Shown in pieces: positions 1 through 9,344 of a stretch of 24,250 nt of DNA. Numbering within the stretch: the stretch's first letter is position 1; the number at the start of each line of letters is the position of its first letter. The translations under genes and the position numbers were made by a program. This DNA comes from JANYHF01 sp031393505. GTDB lineage: Bacteria; Pseudomonadota; Alphaproteobacteria; Rhizobiales; Hyphomicrobiaceae. The stretch is taken from positions 1-24,250 of the forward strand of contig JANMVX010000007.1 in NCBI GenBank assembly GCA_031393505.1, given 5' to 3'. The notes under the pieces were generated by a model that saw nothing but the letters and a program-made list of their open reading frames with translations, did no database searches and was not told the origin of the DNA.

Positions 1-38
1 CTACCGACCACCGGCCCCAGAAACGGCTTCTCCGCCAT
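1..38 (-). CDS. Possible 5' end of a leftward gene, partial
   Basis: On the minus strand an ATG at 36-38 opens a frame that reads MAEKPFLGPVVG and leaves the window. It is preceded by a purine-rich GGAAGGCGG stretch that could serve as a ribosome binding site. The fragment resembles the first residues of PhoD-type alkaline phosphatases (xLGPVVGxT), but twelve residues cannot establish a family. It would be divergent from the broken asparagine synthetase on its right. Confidence 0.2.
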   Translation of the reverse strand, partial: MAEKPFLGPVVG

Positions 39-150
39 TGCCGCCTTCCGGTTCCGCTACGCTCCACCTCCAGACGGCAATGGCAGTGGAGGTGACAATG
101 CACTAACAATCAACACGGACCACTCAGTGGGGGCCGGTCAACTGGCGAGG

Positions 151-2075
151 TCCGTGCCCAGTGATGCTGCCATGCGCCGAATGACCGGTGCCATGTGACA
201 CTGCGGCCCGGACGACGCGGGCGCGTGGATCGATGTAGCTGCGGGAATAGCGCTCGGCCACCGCCGCCTTTCGCGCTCCACGGTCGCCAGCCGATGGCCT
301 CGGCAGATGGTCGCTGGGTGATCTCGTGCAACGGCGAAATCTACAATCATCGCGAAAACCGCGTGACCCTCGAAAAGGAGGGGCGCGCCCCGCAAGACGG
401 TTGGCGCGGGCACTCGGATATCGAGACGCTGGTCGCCGCGATCGCTGCTTGGGGTCTCCCCAAGGCACTCGAACGCACTGTGGGCATGTTCGCGATCGCC
501 TTGTGGGACCGCCGCGATCGACTACTCGCCCGCGACCGGTTCGGCGAGAAACCTTTGTACTGGGGCTGGAGCGCGAACAGGATCGTGTTCGCCTCCGAGC
601 TCAAAGCCATCCGCGCGCTACCCGGCTTCGCCAACCCGGTGTCTCGCGCGGCGCTCGCGATGCTGGCGGCGCGAACCTATATCCCGGCCCCGTTCTCGAT
701 CTACGAGCGGATCTACAAGCTCCAGCCCCGGAACGATCCTGACGCTTTCGGCCGATGCGACAATCTCGCCGCGCGACACCGCGCCGCAGCCGGGCCAGCG
801 TGGCAAGTGTTTCGCCCTTGACCAATACTGGTCGTATCGCAACGTGGTCGACGCGGGCGTCGCGGACCCGATCGCCGACGAGGAAGATGCCCTGGAACGG
901 CTCGAAGCCGCGCTCGCGCAAAGCATTGCGAGTCAGGCGGTGGCCGATGTCCCGGTCGGCGCGTCCCTTTCCGACGGGATCGATTCCTCGACGGTCGTTG
1001 CGCTGTATCAGCGCCATACGGCAAAACCGGTGCGGACCCTCACGATCGGATTCGACGAGGCCGGGTTCAACGAGGCCGAATACGCCAAGCAAGTCGCAGC
1101 CTACCCCGGGACCGACCACAACGAACTCTACGTCACCGCAAACGATGCGCGCGAGATCATTCCTCTGCTGCCAGCCATCTATGACGAACCGTTTGCTGAT
1201 TCCTCGCAGATTCCGACTTTCCTGGTCAGTCGATTCGCGCGCCAGCAAGTGACCGTGGCCTTATCGGGCGACGGCGGCGACGAACTGTTCGCGGGCTACA
1301 ACCGCTATCGCGCAGCGCCGCAGCTGTGGCACTGGCTCAAGAAGGTCACTCGGCCCGTGCGACGCTCGCTCGGCGGTGCGCTGGGCCTGGTCCCGCCGGG
1401 AATATGGAACGCGGGCTGCGGCGCACGCCCCTCGCACTTCGCGGCCAACATCCGGCGGGCACTGCACATCGCTCGCGAGGTGCGGGGGTTCGACGACGTC
1501 TATCTCAGTTTCTTCGACGATTGGGTGACCGACGATACGCCGGTGATCGGTGCGTCCCCGGTCCCGGACCCTTCGACATGGCGCTGGCAGGGGGCGCATC
1601 CGACATGGCCCGGATGATGTATTGCGAGGCGATGAGCTACTTACCCGACGACATCCTGTGCAAGGTGGATCGCGCTGCGATGGCGGTCGGTCTCGAGACG
1701 CGGGTGCCTTTCCTCGATCACCGTGTCGCCGAAGTTGCGGCGCACATCCCGGTCGGGATGAAGATACGCGACGGCCAGGGCAAGCACATCCTGAAACGCC
1801 TGCTTTATCGCCATGCTCCTCGCGAATTGTTTGACCGGCCCAAGGCGGGTTTCGCGATTCCGGTCGGACAGTGGCTCAGGGGTCCATTGCGCGACTGGGC
1901 CGAGCATCTGCTGACACCAGGACGGTTGGCGGGCGATGGCTACTTCGATGCCGCCATGGTCCGCGAACGCTGGCAAGCCCACCTCGACGGGCGCTGCGAT
2001 GCGATTTCGGCGTTATGGCCGGTGCTGATGTTCCAGGCCTGGCTCGACGACCAGAGCTATGCGCTGGCAGCGTGA
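151..2075 (+). pseudogene. asnB: Asparagine synthetase (glutamine-hydrolysing), multiply disrupted
   Basis: Remnant of an AsnB-type amidotransferase, which normally uses glutamine and ATP to convert aspartate (or a glycan-linked carboxylate) to the amide. The N-terminal MCGI with catalytic Cys2 is absent. Recognisable sequence begins near 151 (AAMRRMTGAM) and hits an in-frame TGA at 196-198, where the family has arginine or similar in its HRGPDDAG motif; the Arg of that motif also reads Cys. A deletion near 275 shifts frame before QPMASADGRWVIS and CNGEIYN. An extra C in the run at 726-729 shifts it again. A missing G near 1580 shifts it back, restoring LPDDILCKVDRAAMAV and the normal C-terminus. 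The PP-loop reads LSDGIDSS instead of LSGGIDSS, so the ATP site also looks damaged. This is a pseudogene unless the assembly is poor here. Family certain, function probably lost. Confidence 0.85.
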
Positions 2076-2238
2076 GCAAAGGTTATAAGCTCACCGATGA
2101 CAGATACGTCAAGAGATAGCCATCGATCCCAGATCCCCGCGCATCTATCGCAGTGTCAATCGGTTGTCCTCTCCCCCTTGATGCGACCGACACTTCACGA
2201 GGCAGCCGACCCCGTCCCAGGCCGGATGCCTCGACATT

Positions 2239-2697
2239 TTGCAGAACGGGTATCCCGTGCGCGATGCGATAATTGCACTCGTATTCGCTCTGATCGCCGT
2301 AATCCGGACCACCATCTTTCATCTTGAAGCCCTGAGCGTGGCGACCCGGTTTTCGCTCCGGCGCTGCCCTCGTAGCGTTTTGGTCGCGGGCGTCCTCACT
2401 CTGGTCATCCTGGTCCATCTGATCGAAATCACTGGATACGCGATTGTCTATTGGATCGCGGATGTCCCTCTGGACATTGGTTCCATTAGTGGCGAGCAAC
2501 CGCATGTACTTGATATGTTCTACTTTACCGCAGAGATCTATTCGTCATTGGGCTTGAACGATATCATGCCGCATGGTGCCTTGCGCCCGATCGGATCTAT
2601 CGGCTCGATCATTGGTATCCTGCTACTCGCCTGGTCGGGTGCATATCTCTTTGCTTTTGCCGATCAATTGGGCAGGGAACGTTTTTCTGGCGATTGA
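2239..2697 (+). CDS. Small two-pore-helix ion-channel-like membrane protein
   Basis: About 152 residues with three hydrophobic segments (roughly 9-27, 47-73 and 119-139). Between the last two lies a pore-like stretch, FYFTAEIYSSLGLNDIMP at 94-111. This matches the layout of the Ion_trans_2 family (TM, pore helix, filter, TM), where the filter normally reads T-T-x-GYGD. Here it reads SSLGLND: the first Gly and the Asp remain, but the Tyr-Gly pair is Leu-Asn. Potassium selectivity is therefore doubtful, and it may be a divergent or non-selective relative. The start is uncertain: TTG 2239 and GTG 2257 are both in frame and neither has a strong ribosome binding site. It stands alone between the asnB pseudogene and the polysaccharide gene. 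Confidence 0.65.
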   Translation: MQNGYPVRDAIIALVFALIAVIRTTIFHLEALSVATRFSLRRCPRSVLVAGVLTLVILVHLIEITGYAIVYWIADVPLDIGSISGEQPHVLDMFYFTAEIYSSLGLNDIMPHGALRPIGSIGSIIGILLLAWSGAYLFAFADQLGRERFSGD

Positions 2698-2901
2698 AAG
2701 CCGTTACATCTTTATATTCCGAATTTTCGGCGGGCGTCGGCAGATCGAAGCGTAACCGGCCATACGCGAGGATTCCCGGCGGTCTAAAATCTTCGGGATT
2801 ATTTGTAGGTGATCTGCGTTTCGGTGCCCGAAATCCCGTCGACGCTCATCACCTGACTGCAAATCGTGCCGCCCTCGGCGGTGCGTGATCTGGGGGAAAT
2901 C

Positions 2902-5900
2902 ATGGAGCGGCCGATCTTTTTCGACGCCAGCGGACGTCGCAACCGATTGACGATGCGCGGCTTCTTCATCGCGCTGTTGCTGCTGGCCGTAACAGCTGCG
3001 GTATTTGCCTTCACGCTAATCGACGTTCCGATACCCGGACCGCTGGCGTTGTCGATGGAGCGCCCGCAGGCCCGCCCTTTGTCGCAGAAAGTCAATCTGA
3101 CGCTGGCGCGGATCAGGACATGGTTGCCCGGCGGGACGACCGCCGCGCTGCAGCGTGTCAACCAGGTGCGGATCGGTTTCTATGTTCCCTGGGACGATGC
3201 CAGCCGCGCCTCGCTGGCCGCGCATATCGGTGAGCTCGACTGGCTCGTTCCCGGCCTGATTTCCGTAACGGGTGCCGATCACCGCCTGACCGTGTTCCCG
3301 GACCGGCCGCTGCAGGCGCTGCTGGAATCGACGCCGAAGCCACCCGCGATCGTGCCGATGGTCCAGAATGTGCTGGACGGGAAGTGGGATGGAGCGGGCA
3401 TGGCTGCCTTGCTGCACGACTCCAAGGCCAGGGCCGATCTGCTCAACCGTCTCGAGTCCCAGTTCGTTTCGCAAAAGGCCATCGGCGTGATGTTCGATTT
3501 CGAGGAACTGCCAGTCTCCGCCCAGGGCGACTATCTGACTTTCCTGAAGGAAGCGAAAGCCCGCTATGCCAAACATAAGTGGCTGATCACGCTCGCTGTT
3601 CCGGTCGATAACACGGACTGGAACCTGGGTGTGTATGCCAGGACTGCCGACCGCCTCGTGCTGATGAACTACGATCAGCATACCACCGACGCCGAGGCAG
3701 GACCGATTGCGGGACAGCAGTGGTTCGTCGATCGCCTCAAGGCTGCGCTCGCGGTCGTTCCGCGCAACAAGGCCATCGTCGCCGTGGGCAGTTACACTTA
3801 CGACTGGACCGGCAACGCCCGGGGCGACACCGGCTCGGTCGAAGAGGCGTGGCTCGCCGCGCACGACAGCCAGGCTCCTATCCAATTCGACAAGGCCAGC
3901 GGCAATCCGACCTTCAGCTATGACGAGAATGGCGATGCGCACACCGTGTGGTTTCTCGATGCCGCAACGGTCTGGAACCAGCTGAGGGCAGCCGACATGG
4001 AAGGCGTTGCCGGCGTGGCGCTGTGGCGGCTTGGTACCGAGGATCCGGGTGTATGGCCTGTGCTCGACGCCTTCCAGACCGGCAGGCTGCCCAATCTGAC
4101 CACCTTGCTGTCGCTGAGCAACGTCGATATCGAAGGCAATGGCGAAATCCTGAGGATCGAGGAGCAGCCGGTTCCAGGCAGCCGCACACTTACCCAAGGC
4201 AGCTCGGGGCTGCTAGTAGACGAACGATACACGGCGCTCCCCACCCCCTTTGTGATAGGTCGCACGGGCTTTCGAAAGGGTCTCGTCGCGCTTAGCTTCG
4301 ACGACGGGCCGGAGCCGGAATGGACGCCGCAGATCCTCGACATCCTCAAGGCCAAGCAGGTTCCAGGCACTTTCTTCGTCATCGGCGAGAACGCCATGCC
4401 GCATCCCTTCCTGCTCAACCGGATCGTCGATGAAGGCAGTGAGATCGGCAATCACAGCTTCACCCACCCGAACCTCGCCCAGGTTTCGGCCGAGGGAACG
4501 CGTCTCGAACTGAACAGCACCACGCGGCTGGTCGAGGCCTATACCGGGCGCTCGGTCCGGTTGTTCCGCGCGCCGTATTTCGGTGACGCCGAGCCGACTA
4601 CGCCGAACGAAATCGTTCCTGCGCTCGTGGCCCAGCAGGATGGCTATACCAACGTCGGCCTGCACGTCGATCCGGGTGACTGGAAGAAGCCCGGCGTCGC
4701 CGCCATCGTCACGGCCGCGCTCGATCAGGTGGATACCGAAAGCCCGGAGACCGGCGCGCAGATCATCCTGCTGCACGACGGCGGGGGCGATCGTTCGCAG
4801 ACCGTCGCGGCGCTTCCGGCGATCATCGACGGCCTGCGGGCCAAGGGCTACCGGTTCGTGCCGGTGTCGGAACTCGCCGGTCTCAGCCGGGACGCCGTCA
4901 TGCCCAAGGTAACCGGTTCCGATCTGATATCGGTTCGCGCCGACGTTGGAATATTCCTGGTCTTCGGGGCGGCCGGCTATCTACTGAACTGGTTGTTCTT
5001 CACCGTCATCGCCATCGGGATAGGGCGGGCCATCGTGCTGGCAGTGCTGGCCTGGAACAGCAACCGGCCCAAGAACCGGCGGGTGCCGCCAGCCATAGAT
5101 TCGTCGCTGTTCGTTTCGGTGCTGATCCCGGCCTTTAACGAGGTCCGCGTGATCGAAGCATCGGTTCGCCGCGTGCTCGAGAGTACGCAAGTCGGGATCG
5201 AGGTCATCGTGATCGACGATGGATCCAAGGATGAAACCAGCGCGATCGTCGCGTCCGCATTCGGCGCCGACCCCCGCGTCCGGCTGCTGACGCTTCAAAA
5301 CGGTGGCAAGGCGCGCGCGCTCAACGAGGGTCTCAAGCTGGCGAGAGGGGCGATCGTCATCGCTCTCGATGCCGATACCCAGTTCGAGGTCGATACCATC
5401 GCCAAGCTGGCGCGGTGGTTCGTCGATCCCGAAATCGGCGCGGTGGCCGGCAATGCCAAGGTCGGCAACCGTCACAATCTCGTCACCCGTTGGCAGGCAG
5501 TCGAATATGTCACCGCGCAAAACCTCGAACGCCGCGCGCTCGCCAGCTTCGATGCGATCATGGTCGTGCCCGGTGCAGTCGGGGCTTGGCGCCGCTCGGC
5601 GCTCGACGAGGCTGGCGGTTATCCGGCGGACACGCTCGCCGAGGATCAGGATCTGACCATCGCGATCCAGCGCCTTGGCTGGCGGATCGGCTACGATGTC
5701 GATGCGGTCGCCTGGACCGAAGCGCCCGAAAGCCTGCGGGCACTGGCAACCCAGCGCTTTCGCTGGGCCTTCGGCACTCTCCAGTGCCTGTGGAAGCACC
5801 GGTCGATCCTCAAGGACAAGAGGCCAGTAGGCCTTGCCTATGTCGGGATCCCGCAAGCATGGCTATTCCAGATCGGCTTTGCGCTTGTCTCGCCGTTGAT

Positions 5901-6222
5901 CGACCTCGCCCTGGTGGTGAGCATAATTTCGACTTGGATGCGCGTGGAACAGCATGGCTGGGCTCAGACCCAAAGCGACGTTCTGCGCATGGCCATCTAC
6001 TGGATTGTCTTCACCGCGATCGACGTGCTGTGCGGCTGGGTCGCCTATCGGCTCGAAAAGCGGGAAAAGCACTACCCGGCAGTGCTGCTGGTCGCGCAGC
6101 GCTTCGTCTACCGGCAGCTCATGTATTCGGTGGTGATCCGCGCGGTGGTGAACGCGATGCGCGGGCCCTGGGTCGGCTGGGGCAAGCTGGAACGAAGCGG
6201 TCGGGTGGAAGGCAACAGCTGA
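2902..6222 (+). CDS. GH18-like / NodB polysaccharide deacetylase / GT2 synthase fusion
   Basis: A 1,106-residue membrane enzyme. A signal anchor lies at about 19-40. A GH18-like domain spans about 90-385 and has an FDFEE motif (D199, E201) at the usual catalytic position. A NodB deacetylase domain at about 458-660 has SFDDGP (D467, D468) and HSFTH (H518, H522), the metal-site pattern. Transmembrane segments follow at about 680-718. A processive family 2 glycosyltransferase then shows VLIPAFNE (740-747), DDG (772-774), DAD (823-825), EDQD (914-917) and QRFRW (951-955), followed by three or four C-terminal membrane helices. It should polymerise a beta-linked amino sugar chain at the inner membrane and deacetylate and trim it outside, combining jobs split between PgaC/IcaA and PgaB in the poly-N-acetylglucosamine system. 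The substrate is inferred. ATG 2902 is chosen over GTG 2866 because GGGGGA lies just upstream and the anchor follows directly. Confidence 0.9.
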   Translation: MERPIFFDASGRRNRLTMRGFFIALLLLAVTAAVFAFTLIDVPIPGPLALSMERPQARPLSQKVNLTLARIRTWLPGGTTAALQRVNQVRIGFYVPWDDASRASLAAHIGELDWLVPGLISVTGADHRLTVFPDRPLQALLESTPKPPAIVPMVQNVLDGKWDGAGMAALLHDSKARADLLNRLESQFVSQKAIGVMFDFEELPVSAQGDYLTFLKEAKARYAKHKWLITLAVPVDNTDWNLGVYARTADRLVLMNYDQHTTDAEAGPIAGQQWFVDRLKAALAVVPRNKAIVAVGSYTYDWTGNARGDTGSVEEAWLAAHDSQAPIQFDKASGNPTFSYDENGDAHTVWFLDAATVWNQLRAADMEGVAGVALWRLGTEDPGVWPVLDAFQTGRLPNLTTLLSLSNVDIEGNGEILRIEEQPVPGSRTLTQGSSGLLVDERYTALPTPFVIGRTGFRKGLVALSFDDGPEPEWTPQILDILKAKQVPGTFFVIGENAMPHPFLLNRIVDEGSEIGNHSFTHPNLAQVSAEGTRLELNSTTRLVEAYTGRSVRLFRAPYFGDAEPTTPNEIVPALVAQQDGYTNVGLHVDPGDWKKPGVAAIVTAALDQVDTESPETGAQIILLHDGGGDRSQTVAALPAIIDGLRAKGYRFVPVSELAGLSRDAVMPKVTGSDLISVRADVGIFLVFGAAGYLLNWLFFTVIAIGIGRAIVLAVLAWNSNRPKNRRVPPAIDSSLFVSVLIPAFNEVRVIEASVRRVLESTQVGIEVIVIDDGSKDETSAIVASAFGADPRVRLLTLQNGGKARALNEGLKLARGAIVIALDADTQFEVDTIAKLARWFVDPEIGAVAGNAKVGNRHNLVTRWQAVEYVTAQNLERRALASFDAIMVVPGAVGAWRRSALDEAGGYPADTLAEDQDLTIAIQRLGWRIGYDVDAVAWTEAPESLRALATQRFRWAFGTLQCLWKHRSILKDKRPVGLAYVGIPQAWLFQIGFALVSPLIDLALVVSIISTWMRVEQHGWAQTQSDVLRMAIYWIVFTAIDVLCGWVAYRLEKREKHYPAVLLVAQRFVYRQLMYSVVIRAVVNAMRGPWVGWGKLERSGRVEGNS

Positions 6223-6257
6223 TGGTGCCTGGCAAGAGCGCGGACAGCCTGCACGAC

Positions 6258-6273
6258 TCCTCGAGCACGAGGA
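6258..6273. terminator. Weak hairpin between convergent genes
   Basis: The six-base inverted repeat TCCTCG/CGAGGA encloses a four-base loop in the 81-base gap between the convergent polysaccharide and EF-hand genes. There is no T-tract on either side, so this is at most a weak or factor-dependent terminator. Confidence 0.2.
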
Positions 6274-6303
6274 TAACCGCCCGACATCCTGCGACGATGG
6301 CGA

Positions 6304-6771
6304 CTATCCGGTTCTCCGGGGTCCAGTTCCGATGTCGCTTTCCGTGGGGTTGCTCGGCTTCCCCTCGCTGCGCTCGGCGGGTGTGAGAATTCCGTCGTGG
6401 TTGACGTCCATCTGATCGAAATGCGCCAGCATGGCCTGTTCGAACTGCTGACGATCGATGAACTCTGAATTTGCGAAGGTCTGTTCGAGATACCGCAGCG
6501 TGTGACCGCCCAGACCGGGTGCAACATCGCGGTGGAGGGCCATGCGCTCGGCCATCAGTTGCTTGCCGACGGACTTTGCCTCGTGCCAGGTGATCTTGCC
6601 GTCATGGTCGGTGTCGAACTGATCGAACAGACCGTCGGCTCTCTGCAGTGCCTGCGCGCATGTAATATTCCCGACTGCCGCCGCACCGGCCGGGACCGAA
6701 GGAACTTGTGCGCAGGCCTGTGTGTACAGGACCGCCGCCATGAACGCCATGGGCAAGATCGAAAACCTCAT
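6304..6771 (-). CDS. Secreted EF-hand calcium-binding protein
   Basis: 155 residues. A signal peptide occupies about 1-21 (hydrophobic core followed by AQ), so the protein should be periplasmic or secreted. Two complete 12-residue EF-hand loops are visible: DTDHDGKITWHE at 53-64 and DVNHDGILTPAE at 122-133. Both have acidic or polar ligands at 1, 3 and 5, Gly at 6 and Glu at 12, so both should bind calcium. The C-terminal tail is short, polar and low in complexity. The ATG at 6769-6771 is preceded by an AGAGGA ribosome binding site at a good distance. It is convergent with the polysaccharide gene and divergent from acvB. The binding partner and role are unknown. Confidence 0.85.
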   Translation of the reverse strand: MRFSILPMAFMAAVLYTQACAQVPSVPAGAAAVGNITCAQALQRADGLFDQFDTDHDGKITWHEAKSVGKQLMAERMALHRDVAPGLGGHTLRYLEQTFANSEFIDRQQFEQAMLAHFDQMDVNHDGILTPAERSEGKPSNPTESDIGTGPRRTG

Positions 6772-7051
6772 AACTACTATCCTCTGAAATCGGCGATCGA
6801 ACCGAGCGTTTGAGAATTGTCGTATGGTCGCGTCTTCGTGGACTGGTTATTGGTCGGGTATTACAACCGCGTCATGCATTGGCTCGAGCGGCACCGGCGA
6901 GGGTTACCCGAACTCGGTGTCGGCAGTTGCCTGCGGCTAAATTCATTCTGCTCGCTCGCGATGAAATTTCTTTCATCGGGAGTTCAAAGGGAGAGGTGGC
7001 ATCACCTGCTAGATGCCTCCTTACAGCCATCGGAATGAGCAGGAGGCAGAT
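6772..7051. other. Divergent intergenic region between EF-hand gene and acvB
   Basis: 280 bases that should hold the promoters of the leftward EF-hand gene and the rightward acvB-mprF operon. I see no convincing -35/-10 pair, no GGAAC-type extracytoplasmic sigma site and no RNA gene. A short frame at 6817-7038 has no family resemblance and no ribosome binding site and is not called. Confidence 0.4.
7041..7046 (+). promoter_or_regulatory. Strong ribosome binding site fixing the acvB start
   Basis: A perfect AGGAGG lies five bases before GTG 7052. It shows that translation is meant to begin at the signal peptide upstream of the in-frame amber codon, not at GTG 7160. Confidence 0.75.
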
Positions 7052-8533
7052 GTGGGCAGATTTGGAATGGCGCTGGCAGGGGTGACAGCCTTGACGGCAG
7101 CCCTCGGGCCTTCTCTGATTTCCCCGCTGTATTCGCGGGCCTAGGCGGAACCGGTCCGGGTGGCGGGCACCGCAGGGCCCGTGATAGATGGGAGCATCCA
7201 TCTCGCCGAGGTCGGCAACGTTACGACATACAAGCCGCAGGGCCCGGTTCGCGGCATGGCGCTGTTCCTTTCGGGCGACGGCGGCTGGAACCTTGGGGTC
7301 GTCGACATGGCCCGGTCGCTGACCGACCAGGGCGTTGCGGTGGCCGGAATTTCCAAGCCGGCATTCCTCAAGGCATTGGAGGCGGACAAGAGCCAATGCG
7401 TCAATCCGAATTTCGCGCTGACCGAGCTGGCGCAGGACGTCGAGCACAAGCTGGGACTGCCACACTACATCAAGCCGATCCTGGCAGGATACTCCTCGGG
7501 TGCGACGATTGCCTACGCCGCGCTCGCCCAGGCTCCCGCGGGCACCTATCGCGGGGCGGTATCGCTCGGATTTGGCCCGGACATCAACAGAGTGAAGCCG
7601 TGGTGCGCAGCTCCGGGACTCAAGGCATCCGCCATCGCCAAGCCCGAGAGGGGCTGGCTGTTCGGCACCGTGCCGCATCTCTCGGCCCCGTGGCTTGTGC
7701 TTCAGGGCCTCGACGACCAGGTCGTCAGCCCCGCTATCATGCGAGCCTTCACGAGTGCCATCCTGGAAGCGCAGCTGATAGAATTGCCCAAGGTCGGCCA
7801 CGGCTTTTCGGTGCAGTCGCGATGGATGCCGCAATTCTTGGCAGCATTCGCGCCGATGCTGGACGCGCCCGATACCGGGCAGGCGGCCACGCGCAATCCT
7901 GCGACCGCCAGTATCGACGATCTGCCCCTCACCATCGTGAGCGATCCGCAGGCGATGCCGGCCCATACCATGGCGGTGATGTATTCGGGCGATGGCGGCT
8001 GGGCCGGGCTGGATCGCGATGTCGCCTCCCGCCTCGCCGCGTCGGGCATACCTGTCGTCGGGGTCGACAGCCTCGACTATTTCTGGGATGCCAAATCGCC
8101 TGCCCAGGCGGGCAGCGATCTTGCCCGCATCATCGCGCATTTCAGCGGACAATGGCAGCGTCCCAGGGTCATCCTGGTAGGCTATTCCTTCGGAGCCGAC
8201 GATTTGCCATTCATCGCCGATGCCCTGCCCCCGACGCTCAGGCCCGCGATCGCGCAGATCAGCATGCTCGGCCTCGAAGCGACTGCGGACTTCCAGTTCC
8301 ATCTGTCGTCGTGGCTCGATGTCTCGGGCCAGAACGGACTGCCGACCGTTCCCGAGATCGAGCGCCTCAAGGGATTCGCGATCCAGTGCATCCGCGGGTC
8401 GCAGGAACCCGATAGCGCCTGTCCCGCATTGCCCTCCGGGACCGTGCGCCAAACCATGCTGCCCGGCGGGCACCATTTCGGCGGGAATGCCGACGCCGTG
8501 GTTGGCTCGATCCTCGGCGGCATCAAGGCGTGA
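7052..8533 (+). pseudogene. acvB: AcvB (VirJ-family lysyl-phosphatidylglycerol hydrolase) interrupted by an amber codon
   Basis: Two tandem VirJ-type alpha/beta-hydrolase domains, as in AcvB, the periplasmic enzyme that removes lysine from lysyl-phosphatidylglycerol in Agrobacterium. Each half begins with an (F/Y)SGDGGW motif and has a nucleophile elbow: GYSSG (S148) and GYSFG (S379), numbered from GTG 7052. Late histidines appear in GHGF and GGHHF. GTG 7052 has a perfect AGGAGG and opens a classic signal peptide ending SPLYSRA. The next codon, 7142-7144, is TAG, then AEPVRV. One C-to-T change from CAG would explain it and would restore an AQA signal-peptidase site. The rest of the frame, 456 residues, is open and well conserved. 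Without readthrough only a signal-less form from GTG 7160 could be made. Possible explanations are a recent null allele, suppression or a sequence error. Its stop overlaps the next gene. Confidence 0.8.
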
Positions 8534-9261
8534 GACGGCTTCGCAAGGTGGTCCTGGCGCTGTCTCTGGCGCCGCCGACGGCTCTACTCTGCTTCCTGGC
8601 CTGGGCAGGATACTTCGACGACGATGTTTTCGTTCGGGTTCCGGCAACCGCAGTCCCCGGCGCCGATCGTTCCCGACTGGTTGCCGTCTATCTGTCGGGT
8701 GACGTGGGGTACAAGGCGGGGGTTGGGCGGGAGATCGGAAACCGCCTTGCCGAAGACGGTATTCCGGTTCTGGCGATCAACTCTCTGGGATATTTCCGCA
8801 ATCATCGCTCACTCGCAGAGGTCACCGCACTCACGGGCGATGCAATCGAGAAGGCGCTCGCGTTCGGCCATGCCGACAAGGTCGTGCTGATCGGCCATTC
8901 GCTCGGAGCGGATGCACTCCAAGCAGGATTGCCGGGGCTCGCTCCGATCCAGCGAGCCAAACTGCGCGCCGTCGTCCTGATCGTGCCGACCGATGCCCTT
9001 TACCTGCGGATTTCACCGAACGAGATGCTCGGCTGGGGAACGCCCGACGGCGAGACCCTGCCAACGTTGCGGCAACTGGACTGGGCGCCCTTCACCTGCA
9101 TTTATGGCATGGCGGAACCCGCCAGTCCTTGCCCGCTGCTGAGCGGACCCAACGTCCACCGCGTCGGTCTGGCCGGCGGGCATGCGTTGAACTGGGATAA
9201 GGACGCCGTCCATGCCGCCGTGCTGAAGGCAGTCGATGCGTCGGCCGCCCCGAAAAATTAA
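8530..9261 (+). CDS. Second VirJ/AcvB-like alpha/beta hydrolase, membrane-anchored
   Basis: 243 residues, starting with GTG at 8530 and overlapping the acvB stop by four bases (GTGA), so probably translationally coupled. An N-terminal hydrophobic segment (about 7-27) should export or anchor it. The single domain resembles one AcvB half: YLSGDVGYKAG replaces the SGDGGW signature, the nucleophile elbow is GHSLGAD (S124), and GLAGGHALNWD near the C-terminus supplies a histidine. It probably acts on a lipid or aminoacyl-lipid in the periplasm. It could compensate for the interrupted acvB or act on a different aminoacyl-phospholipid. The second half of the GDGGW motif is altered (GDVGY), so substrate binding may differ. 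Confidence 0.8.
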   Translation: MRRLRKVVLALSLAPPTALLCFLAWAGYFDDDVFVRVPATAVPGADRSRLVAVYLSGDVGYKAGVGREIGNRLAEDGIPVLAINSLGYFRNHRSLAEVTALTGDAIEKALAFGHADKVVLIGHSLGADALQAGLPGLAPIQRAKLRAVVLIVPTDALYLRISPNEMLGWGTPDGETLPTLRQLDWAPFTCIYGMAEPASPCPLLSGPNVHRVGLAGGHALNWDKDAVHAAVLKAVDASAAPKN

Positions 9262-9344
9262 CAAAGTTTCAGCAGCCTCTCATTCGACGGTGAGGCAATG
9301 ACCGATAGGGAGGTGGCAGAAAATCGAATCCGAAGGGATATCCG

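Noticed and set aside
3016..4197. 393-codon minus-strand open frame
   Set aside because: Antisense to the GH18-like domain of the polysaccharide gene; composition is that of a shadow frame.
6817..7038. 73-codon plus-strand frame upstream of acvB
   Set aside because: No ribosome binding site and no family pattern; occupies the divergent promoter region.
6872..8647. 591-codon minus-strand open frame opposite acvB
   Set aside because: Low-complexity Arg/Gly/Asp-rich translation with no family features, lying antisense to two clearly conserved hydrolase domains; typical of GC-rich third-position bias.
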